Assembly (NCBI GenBank): GCA_943788755.1
Contig: CALSRM010000003.1
Coordinates: forward strand, 496,001 to 560,000
Reading direction: 5' to 3'
Origin: an uncultured Flavobacteriales bacterium
GTDB lineage: Bacteria; Bacteroidota; Bacteroidia; Flavobacteriales_D; Parvicellaceae
DNA length: 64,000 nucleotides
The position numbers were made by a program, and so were the translations under genes. The notes under the pieces are model-generated. The model was given only the letters and a program-made list of their open reading frames with translations, did no database searches and was not told where the DNA came from. This document shows positions 17,296 through 26,604 of this stretch, piece after piece; the stretch's first letter is position 1; the number at the start of each line of letters is the position of its first letter.

Positions 17296-18624
17296 TTAGT
17301 GGCAATTTTTATAAAAATATTCAAGTTTATTATATACGTTTATCAGTTCACTTTCCGAAACACTTCTGTTCTCTTTTCCTTTAACAAGAGCAGTGAAAAT
17401 ATCTTTTATATGTTTTTCCCCTACGCCAGATTTTTGAGCAACCTTAGTTATAAAATCAGGTGTAATTTTAGGAGAAGAAACATGGTAATGTTGTCGCAAA
17501 AAAGATAAGAAAATTAATTCCTTATGCTTAATTAATTTGTCGTGTCTTTTTTGCTGAAAGTATAAAGTGCTTACGGTTTGAATAAACTCTACGCTCGAGT
17601 TTTCATTAGATTCTATAACGGGGATGATTCGCTGTCTTCTTTTGCTTTGAAAGATCATATACAATAAAGCCCCAAGAATTAATAAGACCAGAGCGCCAAA
17701 CAAAGAGGGGACCTTCATTATATACTGCAAAGGGCTTGACTTCGGATAATTTACTTCCTTCGAACTACCTTGCTCAGAATATGTCGGCTGCGGAACTCCC
17801 CTATAAGGAGAATATTTTCCAAAGTCATGATGCCAATAGATGTTTCCTTTTGGTAAATGAGACAAAACTACTTCAGCATGGTATTTCCCTCCTTTGTTAA
17901 ACATATTGTAATTCGAAAAAGCAGCAGGCGTTGAGTGAATAATAAAAGACCCTTTGCCATATTGTAAACGTATGCATATTGGGTAATCCCTAGCCTTATT
18001 ATACGCTATTCGCACAAATCCACCTCCCAAATCAGCGTCTAGAAAATACCTCCAGTTTTTATACCTTGGGTAGCGATGACTATTTAATTCCGCATTTTTA
18101 ATTTCAATGGGGTTTTCTTGTAAGAGTTTGGGGTGGTAAAAATTTAATACAAAAGAAGTGTCATAATAGGAGTTAAACCTAAAATAGGAGTTATCCGAAA
18201 CAGCTGTTCTTATCTTGTTTGATAAGTTTTCACACGCTATAAACGCATAATTTCCTGCCTCAACAAACTCCAACAACCAATCACCATCCTCATCGTTTAG
18301 GTTCGCGTCAGCTGCAATAATAAAGTATATATTTTTATAGTCATTTTTTTGTTCTTTTGGCAGCAACTCCGAAAGAGTCAGGTCTTGAGACGTTTGTATT
18401 TTTTGAAGAGAAGAAGTGTTTTTGTAGTTTTTTAAAAGTTGATACAGTAAAAAAGTTCCCGTTGGATTTATAGGTTTTTTTATTATCAAGCTATCATTTC
18501 GAGAAGCTTCAGAATTATTTTTTTTACCTGAGTTCGATTGACGCCCCCCCCCAAAGAAATAAACCAACACTAGAGCCATTATTAACGCACCTCCTAAAAT
18601 CAAATATTTTTTAGACAGAGCCAT
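17296..18624 (-). CDS. DUF4350-type membrane protein of the MoxR cluster
   Basis: The 442-residue protein has an N-terminal membrane anchor (about 7-25) and a GATase/ABC-auxiliary-like soluble domain (about 50-290) containing LIIKKPINPTGTFLLYQLLKN, IIAADANLNDEDGDWLLEFVEAGNYAFI and GKGSFIIHSTPAAFSNY. A second membrane segment (about 312-332) leads to a C-terminal cytoplasmic helical domain. The order membrane-DUF4350-membrane and the position just before moxR match the conserved cluster of Bacteroidota and Actinobacteria. Its biochemical role is not established. It ends 10 bp before moxR and starts 2 bp after the DUF4129 stop. Confidence 0.82.
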   Translation of the reverse strand: MALSKKYLILGGALIMALVLVYFFGGGRQSNSGKKNNSEASRNDSLIIKKPINPTGTFLLYQLLKNYKNTSSLQKIQTSQDLTLSELLPKEQKNDYKNIYFIIAADANLNDEDGDWLLEFVEAGNYAFIACENLSNKIRTAVSDNSYFRFNSYYDTSFVLNFYHPKLLQENPIEIKNAELNSHRYPRYKNWRYFLDADLGGGFVRIAYNKARDYPICIRLQYGKGSFIIHSTPAAFSNYNMFNKGGKYHAEVVLSHLPKGNIYWHHDFGKYSPYRGVPQPTYSEQGSSKEVNYPKSSPLQYIMKVPSLFGALVLLILGALLYMIFQSKRRQRIIPVIESNENSSVEFIQTVSTLYFQQKRHDKLIKHKELIFLSFLRQHYHVSSPKITPDFITKVAQKSGVGEKHIKDIFTALVKGKENRSVSESELINVYNKLEYFYKNCH

Positions 18625-18626
18625 AA

Positions 18627-19547
18627 TTACTTCCCTTCAGAATTTAAACTGTTTAACAAACGTTTAAACGTCGGCTCTAAATAACTAAAGTCCTCTTTTT
18701 TCACATTGTAATTTCCATACCACACCAATTCATAAATTGAGACAGCATCATTAAATGAGTCGTATTGAGGCTTTTCTCTCATTTCGATTAAGTATGAAAA
18801 GTTGGTTTTTTTCTTTTCCCAACTTATCCATTTTTTCTCGCACAAATCTTTAATAATAAAAATAAAATAGAGCCTAATGGCCCCTCTAAAATCATCTTTA
18901 GCTAATGCTTTTTCTAACAGAAGCTCCAATTCCGATTTTGGTATTTGAGTTGGAGCCAGTTCTTCAAAATCAACAACAATTTTTGCCCCCTTTTCATTAA
19001 AAGAGGTTTTAACGAACAGCTGATAAATTAAGAAAGCAAGTAAGACAGTTAATAGCCCAAATAAGACGTATTGAAGAAATCCCATATCGCTTCTTTGAGA
19101 ATCACTATTATTGTTTCGGCTGGTCTGTTGAGGCTGTTTTTCTTTAGGATGGTAATCCTGTTGCCCTTGTTCCGTGTTGTTTTCATTCGGATGGTAACCT
19201 ACCCCCCCAGCATTTTCACCTTCAGGTCCACCTCCCTCCGAATAAGCTTGACCCCCCTCATAAAGGTATTGGTCATCGTCATTTTTGTATTCACTATACT
19301 TGCCATCGTAGCCTTCGTTGTCGTAGTTATAATAACTACCCTCAACACCTCCATTTTCCGAGCTATAAGATCCTCCAGACTCTTTAATTACACGGTCTTT
19401 TAGGCTGCCCCACGTCTTTTTATTAAAGCTATATTTTTCTTGTGCAGAATGTACATAATCGTCTTGTGCAGAAGGTTCTTGTGCAGATATTTGCGCAAGA
19501 CAACCCAATACCGAAAGGAGAATGATATGTGTAATCAACTGCTTCAT
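18627..19547 (-). CDS. DUF4129-domain membrane protein of the MoxR cluster
   Basis: The 306-residue protein has a signal peptide (about 1-22) and a short conserved segment EKYSFNKKTWGSLKDRVIKE. A long Gly/Tyr/Asn/Glu-rich low-complexity stretch covers about 55-150, and one membrane helix about 157-177. The C-terminal DUF4129-like cytoplasmic domain (about 200-300) contains LAKDDFRGAIRLYFIFIIKD and ELVWYGNY. Transglutaminase-like enzymes carry this C-terminal domain in other phyla; here it stands alone. The disordered region is expected to be periplasmic. Start and stop are within 4 bp of its neighbours, so the operon is tight. Confidence 0.82.
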   Translation of the reverse strand: MKQLITHIILLSVLGCLAQISAQEPSAQDDYVHSAQEKYSFNKKTWGSLKDRVIKESGGSYSSENGGVEGSYYNYDNEGYDGKYSEYKNDDDQYLYEGGQAYSEGGGPEGENAGGVGYHPNENNTEQGQQDYHPKEKQPQQTSRNNNSDSQRSDMGFLQYVLFGLLTVLLAFLIYQLFVKTSFNEKGAKIVVDFEELAPTQIPKSELELLLEKALAKDDFRGAIRLYFIFIIKDLCEKKWISWEKKKTNFSYLIEMREKPQYDSFNDAVSIYELVWYGNYNVKKEDFSYLEPTFKRLLNSLNSEGK

Positions 19548-19550
19548 CGT

Positions 19551-21416
19551 TTATAAAGCTTCTTCATCTTCGTAAATTTTACTTGCCTTGCCAAACTTTT
19601 TTAATTTTTCAAACAATCCATACGCCTCTTCTTTCTCAACCGTGCTTAAGTATAGAACATTAAATGCAATAAAAAAGACAGGGACTAGGAAATGTGCTAT
19701 CACCATATAAAGGCAAGCTTCTACAATATTTATGATGAGAAAGTAGTCATCTGTTGTTGAAATTAAGAACCAGTCCAAAACCATTTTTATTAAGTCCTGA
19801 ACAGGTCCAATGGCAAAAAAGAAAATTAATCCAAGAATAAAAAGAAAGATAAAAAAGACACCAATTCCTGAAGCCCATCCTCTTTTTCCAATTGACAAAC
19901 CACGTCTAATTCCCGTAAATAGTTTTCTGTTTTCAAAAGCCCCGGGAAAACTTAACGACAGCACTAAAGGCATTAGAAAACCAGTCAAAATAACTAACCA
20001 AATATTGCCCCGTACCAACAATAGCAGTCCGCCAATTATTGGCATAACCCTCCAAATATTTTTCAATGTATATGTAAAAAAGGCTTTTGTAAATTTTTTT
20101 GGTTTTTCCTGCTTCTTTGCTAATGTAAAAGCAAAAAAGGTACTTGTGACATTTAAAGAAAAAAGAAAAGTAAGCACGCTAAAAATCTCCCAACGAAAAG
20201 AACCATTACCTATACCAAAAGCGATAGACATGTTTTCATACCAGTCATTAATTGTGCCGCCATAAGGATGCGTATAAAAAAACCAAGCGACACATGTTGT
20301 AGTTGTAGGAAAAACAAACCAATAAATTTTGGAAAAATAGTGAAAGAACTTGCGATAAAAAACAAACGTATCTGTAAAAACCCCCCCTACATCACGGACC
20401 TTATATAGATCAAAAGTTTTCTTTTCAACGAAAGTTGGTTTTTCAACGACTTTCCCGTCGAAATTATATTTGTTGGCTACAACACGAGGGTATACAACAA
20501 AGTAGAAAACCATAATTGCAAAACTCAAAAAGATGATACCACCCTTTATGAGGTGTGGCCATTCAGTATGACGAGAAGCGAACCCCTCAATAAAAGCAGC
20601 AAAAAGAATAACAGGGAATAACCCAATAATCACTTTCGCCCCTCTTTTTGCAGCAATCGATAAAGACTGCATTCGGGTTAATGTTCCTGGAAACATAAAA
20701 CCATTTCCAAGTGTAATACCAGCAGCACCAGCAATTATTATCCCGGATATTTCGAAAGCGCCATGAATCCAAATCGTTAAAAAAGAAGCCAACAAAAGAC
20801 CCCTTACTTTAAAAAACCATTGAAAGGCCCCCACCATTATTCCGTTGAAAAACATATATACGGCAGAGCCTACAGAGAAAAAGATTCCCAAAACAAAAGC
20901 CATCAGCGCGACCCTTAAATTGTTTTGGGCAATAGAAACAAAAGAATATATCTCCCCTCCGTTGTTGCCGTATACGCTCATTGGCTCTCCATTAGCAATG
21001 TTTTGCTCTGTCATATGAACATATTCGTAACCAATTACCGCTCCTAAGAAATCGGGATCATCCATTGTAGAAACCACACCTATCAGCATTCCAACAACAA
21101 ATACGGTAAATGACGCAAGCAATGCTTTCCGGATTCTATACATTTCTAGCGGAAGGCTGGTCGTCCAAAACTGAAAAAACACACTAAAAGGCGTGCGTTT
21201 TTTTTTATAAATACCGTGAAATGATTTTTGCGCCAGCGAGTTTAAATAAACCTTTACCGATCTTTTGGAATAATGAGTTCTAGCATAAGCTAAATCATCT
21301 GTTATTTCAATAAACAAGTCACTCAGCTCATCAGGGTCGCTCTGATTTTGGTTGGACATTCGTTCGAATTTCGCCCACTTTTTTTTATTCTGATTAATAA
21401 AAGCCGTTTCCTTCAT
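19551..21416 (-). CDS. SpoIIM (DUF95)-family membrane protein with a large C-terminal membrane extension
   Basis: The 621-residue polytopic protein starts with a cytoplasmic segment (KETAFINQNKKKWAKFE, typical of Bacteroidota SpoIIM homologues). The SpoIIM-like half (about 80-315) has about five helices and the conserved NNLRVALMAFVLGIF and IWIHGAFEISGIIIAGAAG segments. The second half (about 340-600) has six or more helices separated by a short soluble linker. SpoIIM proteins are usually about 320 residues, so this looks like a fusion with a second membrane protein that elsewhere may be a separate gene of the cluster (inference). It is the first gene of the operon and divergent from the RDD gene. 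Confidence 0.85.
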   Translation of the reverse strand: MKETAFINQNKKKWAKFERMSNQNQSDPDELSDLFIEITDDLAYARTHYSKRSVKVYLNSLAQKSFHGIYKKKRTPFSVFFQFWTTSLPLEMYRIRKALLASFTVFVVGMLIGVVSTMDDPDFLGAVIGYEYVHMTEQNIANGEPMSVYGNNGGEIYSFVSIAQNNLRVALMAFVLGIFFSVGSAVYMFFNGIMVGAFQWFFKVRGLLLASFLTIWIHGAFEISGIIIAGAAGITLGNGFMFPGTLTRMQSLSIAAKRGAKVIIGLFPVILFAAFIEGFASRHTEWPHLIKGGIIFLSFAIMVFYFVVYPRVVANKYNFDGKVVEKPTFVEKKTFDLYKVRDVGGVFTDTFVFYRKFFHYFSKIYWFVFPTTTTCVAWFFYTHPYGGTINDWYENMSIAFGIGNGSFRWEIFSVLTFLFSLNVTSTFFAFTLAKKQEKPKKFTKAFFTYTLKNIWRVMPIIGGLLLLVRGNIWLVILTGFLMPLVLSLSFPGAFENRKLFTGIRRGLSIGKRGWASGIGVFFIFLFILGLIFFFAIGPVQDLIKMVLDWFLISTTDDYFLIINIVEACLYMVIAHFLVPVFFIAFNVLYLSTVEKEEAYGLFEKLKKFGKASKIYEDEEAL

Positions 21417-21547
21417 GGAGCTTTACTCACGTGTTTAGGGTTAAATAACTCTTAAATGTAAGGGTTAAAACTGACTTCTCAAACTGAGAAATGAAGAGTT
21501 AAATAAAATAGATAAACCCCACTTTTTTTATTTGAAGTATTCCTTCC

Positions 21548-21555
21548 TATATTTA
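21548..21555 (+). promoter_or_regulatory. -7 promoter box for the RDD gene
   Basis: TATATTTA is a one-mismatch match to TAnnTTTG, 9 nt before ATG 21565. It supports 21565 rather than the upstream TTG at 21532 as the start and implies a very short leader. Confidence 0.4.
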
Positions 21556-21564
21556 GCTTCAGAA

Positions 21565-22323
21565 ATGAAAACCACAGAGATAGTAACTGCGCATAACGTT
21601 ATCATTCAGTATGAGCTAGCATCCATATTGGGCAGAGCCTTGGCTTTACTATTGGACATAGTAATACTGTTTTTTTACATAACAGTATGTACAATTCTGT
21701 TCACCACACTGTCTTCTGGTTTTGCCGCTAGCGAAATGTTTGATTCAAGGGAGGTGGTTTACACCATCTTTACCTTATTTACACTTCCTGTCTTTTTTTA
21801 TTCTTTTATTATGGAGGCTTTTTTTGGAGGGCAGTCTATCGGGAAAATGGCGCTTGGAATTAGGGTGGTAAAAGTTTCAGGCGGCAACCCCTCAATGGGA
21901 GAGTTGTTTTTAAGGTGGTCTTTTAGGTTAATAGACATTTTATTTTCTGTTGGATCAATTGCGGCTTTATCTGCTTCCTCATCAGACAAAATGCAACGGC
22001 TTGGAGATGTTATTGCAAATACATGTGTCATAAAACTAAAGTCCTCGAAACAATACAGTATAAAAGATATTTTAACAATAAAGAGTAAAGAGAATTATGA
22101 ACCAAAATATCCACAAGTAGTTCAGTTGTCGGATGACGACATGTTGTTAGTTAAAAACTCAATAGAGAGGATCAGAAGCTACCCAAATAAACAACACAGC
22201 GAGTTGGTTACAGAACTAACTAATTTGGTTAGTGAAAGGCTTAATATTACGCCTATTCCAAAAAACAATGTCACATTTTTAAAAACTGTATTACAGGATT
22301 ATATTGTGCTAACGAGATCTTAA
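21565..22323 (+). CDS. RDD-family membrane protein
   Basis: About 252 residues from ATG 21565; a TTG at 21532 in the same frame would add 11 residues but overlaps the promoter box. The RDD domain (about 15-145) has three membrane helices and the family residues: ASILGRALALLLDIVI (Arg and Asp), FFGGQSIGKMALGIRVV, and FLRWSFRLIDILFSVG (Arg, Asp). A 90-residue cytoplasmic tail follows. RDD proteins are a standing member of the MoxR/DUF58/SpoIIM neighbourhood; their function is unknown, though ion exchange has been proposed for some. It is divergent from spoIIM and one base before rsmI, so it is probably cotranscribed with that unrelated gene. Confidence 0.88.
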   Translation: MKTTEIVTAHNVIIQYELASILGRALALLLDIVILFFYITVCTILFTTLSSGFAASEMFDSREVVYTIFTLFTLPVFFYSFIMEAFFGGQSIGKMALGIRVVKVSGGNPSMGELFLRWSFRLIDILFSVGSIAALSASSSDKMQRLGDVIANTCVIKLKSSKQYSIKDILTIKSKENYEPKYPQVVQLSDDDMLLVKNSIERIRSYPNKQHSELVTELTNLVSERLNITPIPKNNVTFLKTVLQDYIVLTRS

Positions 22324-22324
22324 A

Positions 22325-23002
22325 ATGGGAAAACTAATTGTTGTGCCAACCCCTATTGGGAATTTAGAAGATATAACGCTTCGGGCTATTCGCGTATTAA
22401 AAGAAGCTAATTTAATATTAGCAGAAGACACCAGAACAAGCGGAAAGCTACTTAAACACCTTGAGATTGGGACGCCTCAGCGCTCCTTTCATTTGCATAA
22501 CGAGCATAAAATTGTGGAGCAATTAGTGGATGAGCTTTCTTCTACAGAAAATGTTTTTGCATTGGTAAGCGATGCCGGAACTCCTGCAATTTCAGACCCA
22601 GGGTTCTTATTGGTAAGAGCCTGCATTGAAAAAGGGGTTGAGGTAGAAACCTTACCTGGCGCAACGGCGTTTGTTCCTGCTTTAGTTAATTCAGGACTTC
22701 CATGTGACCGGTTTTTATTCGAAGGATTTTTGCCCCATAAAAAAGGAAGAAAAAAACGACTAGAGGCATTGAAAGAAGAGTCGCGGACTATAATTTTTTA
22801 TGAATCTCCCTACAGAGTTGTTAAAGCCCTTGAACAATTTATTGATGTTTTTGGAGCAGATCGAAAATGTTCAGCAACAAGAGAGTTGACGAAAATCTAT
22901 GAGGAAATTGTTAGAGGAACGCTTTCTGAAGTTTTACTTCATTTTCAAGAAAAGGCACCGAAAGGAGAGTTTGTGCTTGTGGTGGAGGGTATAAAATCAT
23001 AA
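22325..23002 (+). CDS. rsmI: 16S rRNA (cytidine-1402-2'-O)-methyltransferase
   Basis: This 225-residue tetrapyrrole-methylase-fold enzyme methylates the ribose of C1402 in the decoding centre of 16S rRNA with SAM. Signatures are LIVVPTPIGNLEDITLRA, ILAEDTRTSGKLL, HLHNEH, ALVSDAGTPAISDPG, LPGATAFVPALVNSGLP, FEGFLPHKKGRK and ESPYRV. Its length agrees with the short Bacteroidota version without the C-terminal extension found in E. coli. It begins one base after the RDD stop. Confidence 0.96.
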   Translation: MGKLIVVPTPIGNLEDITLRAIRVLKEANLILAEDTRTSGKLLKHLEIGTPQRSFHLHNEHKIVEQLVDELSSTENVFALVSDAGTPAISDPGFLLVRACIEKGVEVETLPGATAFVPALVNSGLPCDRFLFEGFLPHKKGRKKRLEALKEESRTIIFYESPYRVVKALEQFIDVFGADRKCSATRELTKIYEEIVRGTLSEVLLHFQEKAPKGEFVLVVEGIKS

Positions 23003-23084
23003 AACAACTAAAACCGCTTATTAGCACTTAGTTAGGAATTCAAACTTTTAAGATAATCAACTATTTTTTTAGGATAGTTACCGC

Positions 23085-23092
23085 TACATTCG
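23085..23092 (+). promoter_or_regulatory. -7 promoter box for the PNGase F-like gene
   Basis: TACATTCG matches TAnnTTTG with one change, 25 nt ahead of ATG 23118. Confidence 0.4.
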
Positions 23093-23117
23093 TAGAAATA
23101 AACCGAATTAAGCAGAT

Positions 23118-26100
23118 ATGAAAAAGACAGTTTTAATTACCCTACTTTTAATAGTTGTCGGATTTCCTTCGATTAAAGCGCAAAACATTGGAGACACGAC
23201 GGTTGTGCAAACCCTTGAATTTTCTGACATTACTAAAAGAAGAGGATGGTACGTTTTTCCGAGCGATACAAACACCTATTCTAAAATATTAATGTATTAC
23301 ACACTTAAATGTGACGCTGCAACTACTCAAGATGGATATGCTTGTGGAGAATGGGATTATACAACCTATACGAATTTATACCAGCACGAAAATGTTGGAT
23401 CATCCTATTATTATTTAGGTAGCACAAACCCCGATACAATCTTTTATGTTATCAATCCAATTTATGACTACAATCATTCGTATCAGTACTTTCCTGTATA
23501 TGATGCAACAACATCTGAAACAAGCGGAACGGTTGGAGTAGGGGCAACACCTTTAACAGAGGTGTTTAATACTTCCAGCAGAACAGGTAAAGCGCAATAT
23601 ATATTTACCGCTAGCGAACTAACTACCGCAGGAGTTGTTGCGGGCTCAGTTGATAAGCTTGCGCTTGAAGTAACGGACTTAGGGCCAGAGATTAATAACC
23701 TAAAGATTAGCGTAAAACACACTACATTAAACGAGCTAACGCCAGCATCTTACGAAACAGGCTTACAAGAAGTGTATAATATTAATACAAATATCGCTTT
23801 AGTTGGAACTGTGAATTTTAACTTTCACACTCCGTTTACATGGGACGGGACCTCCAATTTAGTTGTAGAGCTTTGTTTTGACAACACATCAACAGGAAGT
23901 GACTTTTCAATTTTAGGAGACGCGGCTGGTTTTAACGCAGGAATAACAGGCTCCGATAATGGTTATTTAGATTTTGGAAGTGGAGACTATGTTGAGGTTC
24001 CTTCGGCGGCTTTTTCAAATATTTCTGATCAAATTACGGTTTCATTTTGGTGTTATGGTGACCCAAATGTAATGCCGATGAACTCGTATATTTTTGAGGG
24101 AAGAGACGCTAATGGATATCGAGTTGTTAATTCCCATCTTCCTTGGAGCAACAGCAGGGTTTATTGGGATGCAGGAAACAGCTCAGCTAATTCATATGAT
24201 AGAATTGATGAAGCGGCAAACGCAATAGATTTTGCTGGTCAATGGAACCACTGGGCATTTACAAAGAACGCAACAACAGGAGATATGGTTGCTTACTTAA
24301 ATGGTGCTGTTTTTATGTCTGGAACAGGAAAAACGAAAACAATGGCGGGAATAGAAACGTTTAAAATCGGCGGGCCGGGACAAAATGACTACTCAGGAAG
24401 ATACGATGGTTATATCGATGAATTTAGGGTTTGGAATGCTGCTCTAGATCAAACAACTATTCAAAACTGGATGGATAAATCGGTTGACGGAACACACCCC
24501 AATATATCAAGCCTTCAAGCAGCTTATAATTTCAATGATTTGACCGGAATGGCAGCGATAGATTATAGTGCTAACGAACATAACGCTCAATTAATGGGAC
24601 TTCCTATCTGGAATATGGAAAGCTCCTGCGACGTAAATTCAAATATTTTCCAATCTACAAACCGCCCAAACATGACTTTTATACAAGGAAACTACACGTC
24701 CCATCTTGATTCGGCTTTGGTTATTGATTCTGTAGAACATCACCAAGTTTCTATTGTCGAAACTACGACTTCAGTTGATATGAATGTTACTGGAATTTCA
24801 TCTTCTGCAGTTGATACAACTTATGGATGGCTTCCGGGCTATTCTTATACGTATGACGCTAACGAAGTAGTAATTGACTCTACTTATATAACGCATGATG
24901 GCCTGTTTGCAAACACATACAATCAAACAACACATCAAATTCAAAATTATGTTACTCCTTACGGGATAGGATTAAACCTAGGAGTAAATGGATTCAGGTG
25001 GGTTTATGACGTAACAGACTATAAGCCTTTGTTTCACGATACGGTTGAGTTTTCTGCAGGAAACCAACAAGAACTAATTGATGTAAAATTCATTATGATA
25101 CACGGAACACCACCAAGAGATGTTGTCGATTTTGAAACAATTTGGCTAGGCGATTATCAGCATTCAAATATTGCAAACGATATTTCTATGCCGGCTGTTG
25201 ATGTTGACCTAAATCCAAATGCCACACAGTACTCTGTTAAGACTAGGACTACTGGCCACTGGTTTGGAGGGTTTGAAAATTGTGCTGAATTTTGCCCAAA
25301 ATTACATGATTTAAGCATCAACGGAGCGCAGCAGTTTCAATGGTTAAACTGGAAAACATGTGCAGATAACCCGGTTATATCGCAAGGAGGAACATGGATT
25401 TATGACCGAGCAGGATGGTGCCCAGGCACATTTGGAGACACCTACAACCATGATATTACCCCATATGTTACGCCTGGAGCAACCGCCTCGATTAATTACG
25501 GAATGGAATACGACGCTGGAGGCATGGAAGGAAATTATCGAACGACTGTTCAGTTGGTTTCTTATGGAGACCATAATTTTCTAAATAACGCAGCCATTGA
25601 AGATGTATTAGCTCCCAATAGCTGGGAATTCCATAATAGATATAACCCAATTTGTGACAACCCAAAGATTAAAATTAAGAACAATGGTAGTGCGAATTTG
25701 ACAAGCGCAGAAATTCATTACTGGGTGTGTGGTGGAGATCATGAGGTATATAACTGGACAGGAAACTTGGTTTTTGGAGAGGAGGAAGAAGTTGAACTCC
25801 CAATATCGAGTCAATCTTTTTGGGACCATGCAACATTCTGTCAATTGTTTAGTGCGTCAATCGAACTTGTTAATGGAACAATAGATGATTATATTTATGA
25901 CAATGGATACCGAGTAGAGTTTGAAGCTCCAAAAACATATCCATCGGATTTTTACATATGGACAATTACTAATAATGCAGCAAGTGAAAACGAGCTTTAC
26001 GTCTATGATGAAAACGGGAACGTGGTTTTTTCAAGGACTAATTTTGCTAATTCCACGCAATATAAGGATACTTTAAGCCTATCTCCCGGGTGTTATAAAA

Positions 26101-26531
26101 TGGAGCTTTTAGATTCCGATGGCGATGGATTAGGCTTTTTTGCAAATAGTGATGGTAATGGATCGATAAAAACTAAAATGCTTGGAGGCCCCCTTTTAGA
26201 CCAATTTGATTCAGACTTCGGAACGCACATTACGCATTACTTTACGGTTGGATATACTTTAAGTGATGAAGAGATAGAGCAATATGTTTCGGTTGAAATT
26301 TTCCCGAACCCTAGTGATAATATTTTTAATATAGAAATTGAAGGCTTTGGTAAAAAGGTGAATATTGTTGTTTTAGATGCAACTGGGCGACAAATTTCTA
26401 ATGAATTACATACAAGTAATGATTATTTAGTAAAAACCCAAATTGATTTAAGCGCAATGGAAAGAGGAATATATTTCGTAAAAATTAGCAATGGAGAAAA
26501 GCAAGAAATTAAAAGATTGATGAAAAACTAA
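23118..26531 (+). CDS. Secreted peptide-N-glycosidase F-like protein with LamG insertion and T9SS sorting domain
   Basis: The 1137-residue protein has a signal peptide (about 1-21). Its N-terminal segment resembles PNGase F: ILMYYTLKCD, then CGEWDYTTYTNLYQ, at about 50-115. A LamG/concanavalin-like domain is inserted at about 280-455 (YLDFGSGDYVEVP, WNHWAFTKN, YDGYIDEFRVWNAAL). The C-terminal PNGase F-like part (about 640-880) includes WLGDYQHSN, WIYDRAGWCPGTFGDTYNHD and MEYDAGGMEGNYRTTVQLVSYG. A T9SS type A sorting domain ends the protein (about 1060-1137: IFPNPSDNIFNIE, GIYFVKISNGEKQEIKRLMK). PNGase F cleaves N-glycans from glycoproteins; activity here is inferred from motifs only. It probably acts on the cell surface or in the medium. 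Confidence 0.8.
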   Translation: MKKTVLITLLLIVVGFPSIKAQNIGDTTVVQTLEFSDITKRRGWYVFPSDTNTYSKILMYYTLKCDAATTQDGYACGEWDYTTYTNLYQHENVGSSYYYLGSTNPDTIFYVINPIYDYNHSYQYFPVYDATTSETSGTVGVGATPLTEVFNTSSRTGKAQYIFTASELTTAGVVAGSVDKLALEVTDLGPEINNLKISVKHTTLNELTPASYETGLQEVYNINTNIALVGTVNFNFHTPFTWDGTSNLVVELCFDNTSTGSDFSILGDAAGFNAGITGSDNGYLDFGSGDYVEVPSAAFSNISDQITVSFWCYGDPNVMPMNSYIFEGRDANGYRVVNSHLPWSNSRVYWDAGNSSANSYDRIDEAANAIDFAGQWNHWAFTKNATTGDMVAYLNGAVFMSGTGKTKTMAGIETFKIGGPGQNDYSGRYDGYIDEFRVWNAALDQTTIQNWMDKSVDGTHPNISSLQAAYNFNDLTGMAAIDYSANEHNAQLMGLPIWNMESSCDVNSNIFQSTNRPNMTFIQGNYTSHLDSALVIDSVEHHQVSIVETTTSVDMNVTGISSSAVDTTYGWLPGYSYTYDANEVVIDSTYITHDGLFANTYNQTTHQIQNYVTPYGIGLNLGVNGFRWVYDVTDYKPLFHDTVEFSAGNQQELIDVKFIMIHGTPPRDVVDFETIWLGDYQHSNIANDISMPAVDVDLNPNATQYSVKTRTTGHWFGGFENCAEFCPKLHDLSINGAQQFQWLNWKTCADNPVISQGGTWIYDRAGWCPGTFGDTYNHDITPYVTPGATASINYGMEYDAGGMEGNYRTTVQLVSYGDHNFLNNAAIEDVLAPNSWEFHNRYNPICDNPKIKIKNNGSANLTSAEIHYWVCGGDHEVYNWTGNLVFGEEEEVELPISSQSFWDHATFCQLFSASIELVNGTIDDYIYDNGYRVEFEAPKTYPSDFYIWTITNNAASENELYVYDENGNVVFSRTNFANSTQYKDTLSLSPGCYKMELLDSDGDGLGFFANSDGNGSIKTKMLGGPLLDQFDSDFGTHITHYFTVGYTLSDEEIEQYVSVEIFPNPSDNIFNIEIEGFGKKVNIVVLDATGRQISNELHTSNDYLVKTQIDLSAMERGIYFVKISNGEKQEIKRLMKN

Positions 26532-26604
26532 TTGCCTATCGACCGTACAATAATTAAAAAAGACCTTCGTTAATTTAAGCTGAACACACAAAGTAGTTTT
26601 CCAT

